Assembly: GCA_024642265.1 (NCBI GenBank) | Contig: JAHEBL010000018.1 | Location: forward strand, 3,992-48,307 | Origin: Haliea sp. | Lineage (GTDB): Bacteria; Pseudomonadota; Gammaproteobacteria; Pseudomonadales; Halieaceae | Length of the DNA stretch: 44,316 nucleotides | Direction: 5' to 3' | In this document: positions 1-7,522 of the stretch, piece after piece | Layout of the letters: each line of letters starts with the position of its first letter | How positions within the stretch are numbered: the first letter of the stretch is position 1 | Position numbers and translations under genes: made by a program | The notes under the pieces: model-generated | What the model saw: the letters and a program-made list of their open reading frames with translations, nothing else | Told to the model about the DNA's origin: nothing | Databases searched by the model: none

Positions 1-138
1 AAAGGGATGTACATGTGCGGCTCCGGCACCCATCCCGGCGGGGGGGTGTCCTCCGCCTGCGGCGCCAACTCGGCGCGGGAGATCCTGCGGGACCTCAGGC
101 GCCCCAACGTGGTCCCGGAGGATGATGTCGATGAGTAA
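1..138 (+). CDS. FAD-dependent oxidoreductase, phytoene-desaturase-like, type A1 (3' end only)
   Basis: Only the last 45 codons lie in the window. They encode the C-terminal FAD-binding signature of the CrtI/PYROXD2 family, seen as [13 protein letters not shown] followed by GANSAREIL. The tail, with [12 protein letters not shown], matches the end of the full-length type A protein at 16659-18275 (DLRRPDVVPGGYADD), so this is a paralogue of that gene. The stop codon overlaps the start of the next gene by 8 nt (ATGAGTAA), exactly as the second type A gene overlaps its type B neighbour. The enzyme is expected to be a cytosolic flavoprotein oxidising a C-N or C-C bond. The true substrate is unknown and the N-terminal nucleotide-binding motif lies outside the window. 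Confidence 0.9.
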   Translation, partial: KGMYMCGSGTHPGGGVSSACGANSAREILRDLRRPNVVPEDDVDE

Positions 139-1669
139 AGCACCGGACATCATTATCATCGGCGGCGGCCACAACGGCCTGGTGTGCGCGGCATACCTCG
201 CAAAAGCCGGCCGCCAGGTGCTGGTGCTGGAAGCCGCCTCCCAGGCCGGTGGACTCGGCGCCACCCGGGAGTTCGCGCCCGGGTTCCGGGCCTCGGTGGC
301 TCACACCCTGCCCCAGTTAAGGCGGCAGCTGGTCGATGAGCTGGAGCTAGAGCGCCACGGTTTCAGCCTCGCCCAGGAGGCCCTGGCCACCGTTGCCCTG
401 TCTGCGGACGGCCGGCACATCAGTGTCGCCGGTGGCGAACTGCATGGCGCTTCTGCTGCCGATTCAAAGGCTTACCTCGAGTATGCGCGCCTTATGCAAA
501 CTTTTGCAAAAGCGATAGACCCCTTCTGGCGCAAGCGCCCGCCGGTGCCGGGCAACGGCAATTTCAGGGATATCGCCACCCTCGGCCAGTTCGGCTGGAA
601 GTTGCGAACCCTGGGCAGAACCGACATGCGTGAGATGATGCGTATGATCGCCCTGCCCGCCCGGGACCTCATGGACGAATACTTCGAGAGCCCTCTGCTG
701 AAAGCGGCCCTGAGCTGGGATGCCAATGTGGGCAGCAAGCTTGCGCCGCGCTCCCCCAACAACGCTCTCATCGCCCTGCTGTATCGGATGAGCGGCGACC
801 TGACCGGCGGCCTGCCCATGGCGGCAGGCGGCACGGGCGGGCTGATGAACGCCATGGCCGCCGCCGCGCAGGGCTACGGCGCCGAAGTGCGACTGGGCAG
901 CCCGGTGGCACGGGTTATCGTGGAGCAGGGCCAGGCGGTTGGCGTCGAACTCAGCGACGGCGAAATGATCCGCGCGCAGAAAATCGTGTCGAACGCCGAC
1001 CCGAAGACCAGTTTTTTCAAACTGCTGGGCGCCAGGCACCTCGACATCCAGTTCACCCACCGCATCAAGCGCCTGCGTACCGATGGCTACGTCGCCAAGC
1101 TGCACCTGGCGCTGAACCGGCTGCCGGCCTTCACCGGGCTGGCCCCGCCCCGGGGCCGGCTGATCCTGGCACCGACCATGCAGTTTATCGAGAACGCCTA
1201 TGACGCTGCCAAGTACGGCGGCTATGCCAGGGAACTGCCGATGGAAGTGCTGCTGCCCAGCCTGGACGATTCCAGCCTGGCACCGGCTGGCCAGCATGTG
1301 CTGTCCGCCCAGGTCCAGTATGCGCCCTATGGGGTGAAGGGCGGCTGGGATACACATCGCGACACCTTCCTGGAAAACACCCTGGCGAGCCTCGCGCGGT
1401 ACGCCCCCGACATCCGCGATTGCGTGGTGGCCAGCGAGCTGCTGACGCCCGTCGATCTGGAACAGCAGTTCGGAGTCACCGGCGGCCACTGGCACCACGG
1501 CGAGTTTGCGCTGGACAACTGGTGGATGAACCGCCCGACGTACGGCGCCTCACAGTACCGGACACCCGTACCTGGGTTTTACCTGTGCGGCGCCGGTGCC
1601 CATCCCGGCGGCGGCATCATGGGGGCCGCCGGCAGCAACGCGGCCCGGGCCATCCTGGAGGAGAAATAA
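131..1669 (+). CDS. FAD-dependent oxidoreductase, phytoene-desaturase-like, type B1
   Basis: A 512-residue flavoprotein. Near the N-terminus is the Rossmann FAD motif ([21 protein letters not shown], then an acidic strand end VLVLEA), and near the C-terminus the family signature [16 protein letters not shown]. Length and end motifs match the CrtI/PYROXD2-like NAD(P)/FAD oxidoreductases; carotenoid desaturation itself is unlikely because no carotenoid genes are nearby. I chose the ATG at 131 over those at 122 and 125 because GGAGG at 117-121 is then 9 nt upstream, and the product begins a few residues before the nucleotide-binding strand, as in its paralogue at 15077-16666. It overlaps the type A1 gene by 8 nt, and the GcvT gene follows after 2 nt, so the three are surely co-translated. 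By eye it is roughly half identical to the type B2 protein, so the duplication is old. Substrate unknown; an N-methyl or secondary amine is inferred from the GcvT partner. Confidence 0.9.
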   Translation: MSKAPDIIIIGGGHNGLVCAAYLAKAGRQVLVLEAASQAGGLGATREFAPGFRASVAHTLPQLRRQLVDELELERHGFSLAQEALATVALSADGRHISVAGGELHGASAADSKAYLEYARLMQTFAKAIDPFWRKRPPVPGNGNFRDIATLGQFGWKLRTLGRTDMREMMRMIALPARDLMDEYFESPLLKAALSWDANVGSKLAPRSPNNALIALLYRMSGDLTGGLPMAAGGTGGLMNAMAAAAQGYGAEVRLGSPVARVIVEQGQAVGVELSDGEMIRAQKIVSNADPKTSFFKLLGARHLDIQFTHRIKRLRTDGYVAKLHLALNRLPAFTGLAPPRGRLILAPTMQFIENAYDAAKYGGYARELPMEVLLPSLDDSSLAPAGQHVLSAQVQYAPYGVKGGWDTHRDTFLENTLASLARYAPDIRDCVVASELLTPVDLEQQFGVTGGHWHHGEFALDNWWMNRPTYGASQYRTPVPGFYLCGAGAHPGGGIMGAAGSNAARAILEEK

Positions 1670-1671
1670 GC

Positions 1672-2892
1672 ATGCCGCTGAAAGCCGAACTGCAAAGTGC
1701 CGATGCCATCGCTCACGTCCACATGGGCATCCTGCCGACGCCTTTCCACAGCCGCACCTCGCGGCTCAACCTCAACCAGCAGTGGAGCGAGTGGAACGGT
1801 TTCGCCTCGGCCGTGTACTTCGCCGATTCACACCTGGAGTACTTTGCCACCCGCAACACCTGCGGCGTATTCGACGTGTCTCCCATGCGCAAGTACCGCT
1901 TCAAGGGTGCAGATGCCGCCGCCATGCTGGACCGCATGGTGACCCGGGACGTCATCGCGCAGGCAGTGGATACAGTGGCCTACAACGTCTGGTGCACCGA
2001 CGGCGGGCAGGTGGTGGATGACGGCACGATTTTCCGACTGGGGGATGACGAGTTCATGTTGTGCTGCGCCGATCCCTGCTACGACTGGTTCTGCCTGAGT
2101 GCCGTGGGCTTCGATGAGGTTCAGATCAGCGAGATCAGCGAGGACGTCGCCGCGCTGTCGCTGCAGGGCCCCACTTCCTGCGCCCTGCTCAAGGCCCTCG
2201 GCTTTGCGGGAATCGAGCAGTGCAAGCCATTCCAGATCATGCGCTTTGCGTTCGGCACAGGCCAGCTCATGATCTCCCGTACCGGCTACACCGGCGACCT
2301 GGGTTACGAGCTGTGGATAAACCCGCAGGACGCGGAGCCGCTGTGGGATGAACTGTTCGACAAAGGCCGACTGTACGGCATCCAGCCCATGGGCGATGAG
2401 TCCCTGGAAATGGCCCGTGTTGAAGCCGGCTTCCTCGCCCCGGACGTGGACTTCCACGGCGCCTTGCATACGGTTGAGCGCGGCCACGATCACACCCCGC
2501 TTGAACTGGGCCTGGGCTGGATCCTCAATTTCAGGAAGCCACATTTCAGCGGGCGCGCCGCGTTGCTGGCGCAAAAGGAATCGGGCAATTACCGGCGCCT
2601 GCTGAAACTGGACATCGAGGGCAACAAGCCCGCCGAGAACAGTATCCTCTACGCCGACAAAAAGTGTGGGACGGAAATCGGCTATGTCACCTCGGCCATG
2701 TGGTCACCGGTGGTAAAAGCCAACATCGCCTACGGCCTGGTGGAAGCAAAATACTTCGAGGGCCCGATCTGGGCCGAGATCTATCACCAGAAGGAGCTGC
2801 GCTGGCTGCGCAAGGTGGCGCGCTGCACCCGGGTCGCCAAACCCTTCTGGTCGCCCGAGCGGGCAAAGGCCACTCCCCCACCGGATTGCTGA
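1672..2892 (+). CDS. GcvT-like folate-dependent aminomethyltransferase, copy 1
   Basis: A 406-residue member of the GcvT/DmdA/LigM fold family, which moves a one-carbon unit from substrate to tetrahydrofolate. The family core is recognisable: LEYFATRNTCGVFDVSPM near residues 55-72, the catalytic-aspartate region GGQVVDDGTI at 111-120 (Asp116/Asp117, equivalent to IDD of GcvT), SLQGPTS, and SRTGYTGDLGYELW. The start at 1672 has a strong GGAGGAG 8 nt upstream. Longer upstream frames overlap the FAD gene and are ignored. It is not the glycine-cleavage T protein in context, since gcvH and gcvP are absent. Coupling with two flavoproteins resembles sarcosine/dimethylglycine oxidation, where iminium carbon is captured as methylene-THF, but those enzymes use DAO-type flavoproteins. 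A methyltransferase role like DmdA or LigM is the alternative. Confidence 0.88.
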   Translation: MPLKAELQSADAIAHVHMGILPTPFHSRTSRLNLNQQWSEWNGFASAVYFADSHLEYFATRNTCGVFDVSPMRKYRFKGADAAAMLDRMVTRDVIAQAVDTVAYNVWCTDGGQVVDDGTIFRLGDDEFMLCCADPCYDWFCLSAVGFDEVQISEISEDVAALSLQGPTSCALLKALGFAGIEQCKPFQIMRFAFGTGQLMISRTGYTGDLGYELWINPQDAEPLWDELFDKGRLYGIQPMGDESLEMARVEAGFLAPDVDFHGALHTVERGHDHTPLELGLGWILNFRKPHFSGRAALLAQKESGNYRRLLKLDIEGNKPAENSILYADKKCGTEIGYVTSAMWSPVVKANIAYGLVEAKYFEGPIWAEIYHQKELRWLRKVARCTRVAKPFWSPERAKATPPPDC

Positions 2893-2973
2893 AGATTTTC
2901 CCCGGGATTGGTGTAGAGTTGCGGTAATTTGGAAATCACTCTGTTGTCGGACGGGAACAGCACTGCCATCAGT

Positions 2974-3339
2974 ATGCAAAAACCACCATCCAAAAGCTTC
3001 GAACAGGTTCGCGCCGAGCAGCTCGAGTACAACGCCAAACGCGAGTCAGGTTATCGTGAACGCGCGCTCAAGCTCTATCCATGGATCTGCGGTCGTTGCG
3101 CGCGAGAGTTCGATCGCAGGAACCTGTCCGAACTGACCGTCCATCACGTCGATCACAACCACGACAACAACCCGGGCGACGGCAGCAACTGGGAACTGCT
3201 GTGTATTTACTGCCACGATGAGGAACACAGCAAATTTGAAAACCTGGTGCGCTATGGCAGCACCAGGGACGCAACGGCGAAACCGGCCACCTACAACCCG
3301 TTTGCCAACCTGAAGGCGAAGATGGAAGGCAAGGACTGA
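2974..3339 (+). CDS. yajD: HNH nuclease family protein YajD
   Basis: A 121-residue small protein closely similar to E. coli YajD along its whole length. It has the shared core ESGYRERALKLYPWICGRC, a first zinc CxxC (CGRC), the HNH-type TVHHVDHNHDNNPGDGSNWELLC, a second CxxCH (CIYCHDEEHS), and the YNPFANLKAKM tail. The HNH fold binds metal and usually cuts or nicks DNA; YajD itself has no firmly established role. The frame stays open upstream to a TTG at 2929. I prefer the ATG at 2974 because it gives the normal family length (E. coli 115 residues). It stands alone, 81 nt after the GcvT gene, and faces a small minus-strand ORF across a perfect hairpin. Confidence 0.88.
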   Translation: MQKPPSKSFEQVRAEQLEYNAKRESGYRERALKLYPWICGRCAREFDRRNLSELTVHHVDHNHDNNPGDGSNWELLCIYCHDEEHSKFENLVRYGSTRDATAKPATYNPFANLKAKMEGKD

Positions 3340-3379
3340 CCCTCGGGCTTGCCCCGGACCTGGAATGCAGGACAATTGA

Positions 3380-3396
3380 CGCTACGGACCGTAGCG
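3380..3396. terminator. Short perfect hairpin between convergent genes
   Basis: CGCTACG, loop GAC, CGTAGCG: a 7-bp perfect inverted repeat about 40 nt after the yajD stop and 20 nt before the end of the convergent small ORF. Neither side is followed by a clear T-run, so intrinsic termination would be weak. A bidirectional terminator or a protein-binding palindrome are both possible. Confidence 0.35.
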
Positions 3397-3416
3397 ATAG
3401 ACACGTACCGCCTGGC

Positions 3417-3599
3417 TCACTCCATTTTTTGTCTCAGCTTTGCCAGGCGCTCTTCGGCTTCTCGTAATTCATTTTCTGCCTTGTTGAGAAAATACTGCCT
3501 GACTTCCACATCTTCTTCCTGGACCTGTGCCAGGCGCGTATGAAATGGAACACTCTCGCGCAGGTACAGGTTGATACGTTCTTGAAGTGTGCTCATCAC
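3417..3599 (-). CDS. Small charged helical protein, unknown function
   Basis: A 59-60 residue ORF starting MMSTLQERINLYLRES. It is rich in Glu, Arg, Gln and Leu, with a heptad-like C-terminal half (AENELREAEERLAKLRQKME) that should form a coiled coil. Its composition looks like a real soluble protein rather than a GC-rich shadow frame, and it lies in an otherwise empty interval. Against it, there is no clear ribosome-binding site before either ATG (3599 or 3596). It is not SlyX, although size and coiled-coil character are similar. I do not recognise a family. Confidence 0.45.
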   Translation of the reverse strand: MMSTLQERINLYLRESVPFHTRLAQVQEEDVEVRQYFLNKAENELREAEERLAKLRQKME

Positions 3600-3866
3600 A
3601 AATGCTCTGCATTTAGCGGGAACAATCGTCTTTCATAATTCGCGCCAGAACGAACATTGTAAATTTAAATCATTTAGTTACCGTGAGTTTATCAAGCTGA
3701 TTATTGGGTTGTAGCCGGGGCATCTGTAAAGAAAACTGACAAAAACGGTGAAGATCCGCCGGCGAACAACAGCCCGGCAGCCCGCTTTTATCTGAACCGT
3801 AAGCGCCTGCCGATACTGTGGCGAACGTTGTCGCCTGGCCTGCGCCGCTATAGGTGACCGGCACTG
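3600..3866. other. Intergenic stretch without a supported gene
   Basis: This stretch separates the small helical ORF from the 3' end of the aminotransferase gene; both are minus-strand. A 64-codon frame is present but has no family resemblance and no ribosome-binding site. The part next to the small ORF (about 3625-3680) is AT-rich and could hold its promoter. Nothing else is apparent. Confidence 0.4.
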
Positions 3867-5267
3867 TCAGAATCCCACATTGCCGCTGGGCATGGGCGGG
3901 TAGTCGCCAACGTTCGCTCCCTTGCGTTCCACCGTATCAATAGCCTCTTCCATAATATCCAGCCCTTGCAGCAGTGTTTCAGGCGGCATATTCAGGGCCG
4001 GGTACATGCGCACCTGCGCCTGGTTGTCGCAGATAGCCCACACGCCGCGGCGCAGCATTTCATGGCGTACGGCGCGGGCCACGAAAAACTCTTCCCCCGG
4101 CTTCGACTCCGCCGCGAAGGAGACACCCATCAGCAGGCCGAGATTTCGCACCTGGGTGACGATACCGTAACGTGACTCCCAGGGCGCCATGCGCTCGGCG
4201 GCGATGTCCGCCAGCCTGGCGGCGTGGGCGAGTACATTGTCACGCTCGTAGATTTCCAGGGTTTTCAGGCAGGCGGCACACCCGCCAGGCGTGCCGGCAA
4301 ACGTGCTGCCGGCGGTAGCCCGCGGGTTGTCCCCCAGAATATCGTCCCGGGCGGCCACTCCTGCGCAGGGCTCCACGCCGCCGGACATGTTCTTGCCCGC
4401 CACCAGGATATCCGGCACCACATCGTAATGCTCAACGCCCCACATCCTGGCGGTACGGCCCAGCCCGGTCAGCACCTCATCGGCAATCATCAGCCAGTCG
4501 TACTTGTCGCAGATTCTGCGCACGCCCTGGAAAAAATCCCGGCTGGGAATCCAGTTGCCCCCTTCCGCGAGCCCGGGCTCTATGAGGATGGCGGCGATAT
4601 TCTCGGCCGGCACCACGAATTCAGGCAGGTGTGTTTCCAGGTACCACAGGCAGTACTGGCTGTACTGGGCTTGAGTCATTCCCGCGGGAATATTTTCCGA
4701 ATAGGGGAATGGCGCTTTCAATACACCGCCGGACCAGGCTTCCATGTACAGGTTGTTGTCGCTGTTATAGGCACTGACCATCTTGGTGCCCAGGCCCTCG
4801 CCGTGGAAGCAGGAGGTGAAACTGATGATGTAGCGGCGTTTCGTGTGGCACAGGGCGAGATGGATCGCAGATTCGACCGCTTCCGTGCCGGAGACTTCAA
4901 AGCTGAAGCGCGGCAGTGCATTGCCGGGCATCAGTGCCGCGAGCTTCTCGGTCAGGGGGATGCGCAGGGGGTGCTCCCACTGGAAGCCATAGCGCTTGTG
5001 TGCCTCGTGCACCGCTTCGATAATCTCCGGGTGACAGTTTCCCAGCGGGTTGGTGGCCCAGCCTCCCTGGAAATCGATATAGCGGTTGTCGTCCAGGTCC
5101 CAGACGTAATCCCCCTCGGCCCTGCCCACGATCATCTGGGCGGGGGCGTCGTAACCCTTGTCGGCGCTGCGCTGTGCGGCGGCGGGATAGCGCAGGCCGT
5201 TGCGCAGATGGGGCAGGCCACGCTCCAGCAGGGCGCGTGACTTGTGGCCGGGCAGATCGTAGCTCAT
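3867..5267 (-). CDS. Class III PLP-dependent aminotransferase
   Basis: A 466-residue fold-type I transaminase. Visible hallmarks are the N-terminal VWDLDDNRYIDFQGG strand, the phosphate-binding VSGTEAVESAI near 125-135, the cofactor-ring aspartate in MIADEVLTGLGR (Asp263), and the Schiff-base lysine in LVAGKNMSGGV (Lys292). The family covers omega-amino acid:2-oxoacid transaminases (GABA, beta-alanine, ornithine, diamine), and the sequence does not fix the substrate. Its ATG overlaps the purU stop by 4 nt, so it is translationally coupled downstream of purU. That pairing suggests it handles an amino intermediate of the same pathway that generates formyl-folate. It differs clearly from the second class III enzyme at 7523-8917. 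Confidence 0.9.
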   Translation of the reverse strand: MSYDLPGHKSRALLERGLPHLRNGLRYPAAAQRSADKGYDAPAQMIVGRAEGDYVWDLDDNRYIDFQGGWATNPLGNCHPEIIEAVHEAHKRYGFQWEHPLRIPLTEKLAALMPGNALPRFSFEVSGTEAVESAIHLALCHTKRRYIISFTSCFHGEGLGTKMVSAYNSDNNLYMEAWSGGVLKAPFPYSENIPAGMTQAQYSQYCLWYLETHLPEFVVPAENIAAILIEPGLAEGGNWIPSRDFFQGVRRICDKYDWLMIADEVLTGLGRTARMWGVEHYDVVPDILVAGKNMSGGVEPCAGVAARDDILGDNPRATAGSTFAGTPGGCAACLKTLEIYERDNVLAHAARLADIAAERMAPWESRYGIVTQVRNLGLLMGVSFAAESKPGEEFFVARAVRHEMLRRGVWAICDNQAQVRMYPALNMPPETLLQGLDIMEEAIDTVERKGANVGDYPPMPSGNVGF

Positions 5268-6136
5268 GAGGTAAACACCACAGTTCGATTGCCGCGCACG
5301 ATCACCCGGTCTTCCAGGTGATAGCGCAGGCCGCGGGACAATACCGACTGCTCCACGTCGCGCCCCAGCCTGACCATGTCGTCCTTGTCGCAGCTGTGGT
5401 TAACACGTATCACGTCCTGTTCGATGATGGGTCCTTCGTCCAGGTCTTCCGTCACATAGTGACAGGTGGCGCCAATCAGTTTCACGCCGCGCTCGTAGGC
5501 CCGCAGGTAGGGGTTGGCGCCGATAAAGGACGGCAGGAAACTGTGGTGGATATTGATCAGCCTGCCGGCATATTCACTGCACAATTGCGGCGGGATGATC
5601 TGCATGTAACGCGCCAGCACGATGGTTTCGGCGCGATGACGCTCGATAATCTCCGATACCTGCCGGAAGGCCTCGCTCTTGTCCTCCTTCGGCACCGGTA
5701 CATGGTGGAATGGAATGCCGTGCCATTCCACCATGCTGCGCAGGTTCTCATGGTTGGATATGACACAGGGAATCTGGCAGGCAAGGTCGCTGCTCTTCCA
5801 GCGATGCAGTATATCGGCAAGGCAGTGAGAGGCGTGGCTGGCAAGTATTACCACCCGCTGCAGCTGGTTGTTGTCCCGCAGGTTCCAGCTCATCCCGAGC
5901 TCCTCAGCCAGCGGCGCAAACTCATCCCGAAACTCTTTCAGGCTCACGCTCAGTGATTTGGCACTGATCACGTTGCGCATGAAGAACCACCCCTGCGCCA
6001 CATCGGTATGGTGGTTGGACTCGGTCAGGGAGCCGCCCCGGTCCGCGACAAAGCGCGACACCGCCGCGACAATGCCCACCCGGTCCGGGCAGGAAACCAC
6101 CAGGGTGTAACTCGGTAATCGTTGCGCGTCGTTCAT
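5264..6136 (-). CDS. purU: Formyltetrahydrofolate deformylase
   Basis: PurU hydrolyses 10-formyl-THF to formate and THF and so frees folate when one-carbon units accumulate. The 290 residues are the usual length (E. coli 280). They comprise an N-terminal ACT domain (about 8-88, starting SYTLVVSCPDRVGIVAAV) and a C-terminal formyltransferase-like domain. The catalytic residues are all visible: Asn195 and His197 in INIHHSFLPSF, and Asp233 in DLDEGPII. In pseudomonads purU travels with glycine-betaine/sarcosine catabolic genes (soxBDAG), and here it sits among flavin/GcvT and Rieske demethylation candidates, which supports a C1-disposal role. It is the first gene of a two-gene minus-strand operon with the aminotransferase and is divergent from the TetR-GNAT regulator. 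Confidence 0.95.
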   Translation of the reverse strand: MNDAQRLPSYTLVVSCPDRVGIVAAVSRFVADRGGSLTESNHHTDVAQGWFFMRNVISAKSLSVSLKEFRDEFAPLAEELGMSWNLRDNNQLQRVVILASHASHCLADILHRWKSSDLACQIPCVISNHENLRSMVEWHGIPFHHVPVPKEDKSEAFRQVSEIIERHRAETIVLARYMQIIPPQLCSEYAGRLINIHHSFLPSFIGANPYLRAYERGVKLIGATCHYVTEDLDEGPIIEQDVIRVNHSCDKDDMVRLGRDVEQSVLSRGLRYHLEDRVIVRGNRTVVFTS

Positions 6137-6236
6137 TGATCAGTGTCCTTGCCTGGAGCGCGGCCAGTCGCCGCCTGCTTCACCGTGTCGCCTCGAGCTA
6201 TCTGCCGTCAGGGACAGGCCGCGCGTCCCGGGTTTT

Positions 6237-6273
6237 CTGTATTTCTGTTCAATTTTTTGTATGGGTATATAAT
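6237..6273 (+). promoter_or_regulatory. Promoter and putative regulator site of the TetR-GNAT gene
   Basis: A perfect TATAAT lies at 6268-6273, 64 nt before the chosen start codon. The -35 position has no TTGACA-like box. It is occupied instead by CTGTATTTCTGTTCAA (6237-6252), which closely resembles CTGTATGTCTGTATAA before the Rieske gene. The shared element may be the binding site of this regulator, giving autoregulation, and may also control the divergent purU. Confidence 0.5.
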
Positions 6274-6336
6274 GCCAGCTTGACGGGTTATTTCCAAGTC
6301 ACTGCAGCAATGACAAAGGCCACACAGGTAGATTCC

Positions 6337-7461
6337 ATGGGTACGAAGAAACCCGGCATCAGCAGCTCGATCCAGACCGAGCGCAGGCGTCTGCTGATCG
6401 ACGCGACGATAAGCGCCATCTCGGAGCACGGCCTGCCAAAACTCACCCTGGCGAAGATCGCCGCGATCGCCGGGCTCAGTGCCGGCTCGGTCAACTTCCA
6501 CTTCGCCAGCAAGGAAGCCCTGCTGCTGGAGACCCTCACTGAACTTGCCAGGGAGTTCGAGCAGCGCATACTCAATGCCCTCGAATCCGCCGGTCCCAGC
6601 CCGGCAAAAAGGCTGCTGGCCATGTTTGAGGCGTCGCTGGACCCGAATATCACCGAGCCGCGCAAGACCGCCGTTTGGTTTGCCTTCACCTCCGAGGCCA
6701 GGTCCCGGGCAGATTACCAGCGCATCTGCGGCGACCAGGACCAGAAGATCTTTGCCATCACCCTGCAGCTGTGTGACGAGATCATCCACCAGGGCGACAA
6801 GCAGCGGCAGATGAACCCCCGGGCCATGGCCAATGCGGTACAGGGCCTGATAGACGAGATCTGGGAGGCAATACTCTACGCCGGAGAGGGTTACGACCGG
6901 GAAGATGCCCGCTTCATGTACCTGGCATTTCTCGCCAGCGTATTCCCCTGGGCCTTCGACCTGCCGGACAGCCAGGTGGAGTCGGGGCAACGACTGGCGA
7001 CTGCGGACAAATCCCTGCAGATTATCAGGGCGGAGCGGGAGCATCTCGAGCCGCTCGCCGCCCTGTTTGATCTCTACCGCCAGTTTTACCGGCACAAGCC
7101 GGATGCAGCGCTGGCCCGGAAATTCATCGGGGACAACCTGAAAAAGGAGCGCTCGGTGCTGTTCCTGGCGCTGGACAGCGCGGGCAAGGCCCTGGGATTC
7201 ACCCAGCTCTACCCGGGCTGGTGTTCGGTCAGCGCGAGCCCCACCTGGGTGCTTTACGATCTCTATGTCGAACCCCCGGTGCGCCAGCGCGGCGTGGGCC
7301 GGGCGCTGATGCAAGCCGCCGAGAAGATGGCCCGAAAAAGCAGGGCAAGCCGTATCGACCTGGAAACGGCTATCGACAATTACACCGCCCAGGCACTCTA
7401 CGAATCACTGGGCTATGAGCGCGAGCGGGACTTTTACAAGTACTCGCTGGAACTGGACTGA
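6337..7461 (+). CDS. BetI-type TetR regulator fused to a GNAT acetyltransferase domain
   Basis: A 374-residue two-domain protein. Residues 10-60 form a TetR helix-turn-helix (LLIDATISAISEHGL ... LTLAKIAAIAGLSAGSVNFHF), and 60-210 form a BetI-like ligand-binding domain with the block TAVWFAFTSEARSR. After a short linker, residues 228-374 form a GNAT domain with acetyl-CoA motif A (DLYVEPPVRQRGVGRAL) and motif B (ALYESLGYER). BetI family repressors normally end at about 200 residues, so the acetyltransferase is an added module. It could sense acetyl-CoA or an amine, or modify the pathway substrate. I chose ATG 6337 because AGGTAG lies 7 nt upstream; ATG 6310 lacks a ribosome site. It is divergent from purU and converges with the second aminotransferase. 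Regulation of the neighbouring amine genes is inferred. Confidence 0.88.
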   Translation: MGTKKPGISSSIQTERRRLLIDATISAISEHGLPKLTLAKIAAIAGLSAGSVNFHFASKEALLLETLTELAREFEQRILNALESAGPSPAKRLLAMFEASLDPNITEPRKTAVWFAFTSEARSRADYQRICGDQDQKIFAITLQLCDEIIHQGDKQRQMNPRAMANAVQGLIDEIWEAILYAGEGYDREDARFMYLAFLASVFPWAFDLPDSQVESGQRLATADKSLQIIRAEREHLEPLAALFDLYRQFYRHKPDAALARKFIGDNLKKERSVLFLALDSAGKALGFTQLYPGWCSVSASPTWVLYDLYVEPPVRQRGVGRALMQAAEKMARKSRASRIDLETAIDNYTAQALYESLGYERERDFYKYSLELD

Positions 7462-7522
7462 AGCAGGGATGAATCAAGACCCGGGCCGGGGGCGGACATA
7501 CCCTGGCCGGGCAAGGCGGAGA

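Noticed and set aside
1672-2892. Naming the GcvT-like proteins dmdA (DMSP demethylase) or gcvT.
   Set aside because: gcvH/gcvP are absent, and the two-flavoprotein context is unlike DMSP demethylation loci. The catalytic loop differs from canonical GcvT.
3670-3864. A 64-codon minus-strand frame downstream of the aminotransferase.
   Set aside because: Low-information composition, no start signal, no similarity.
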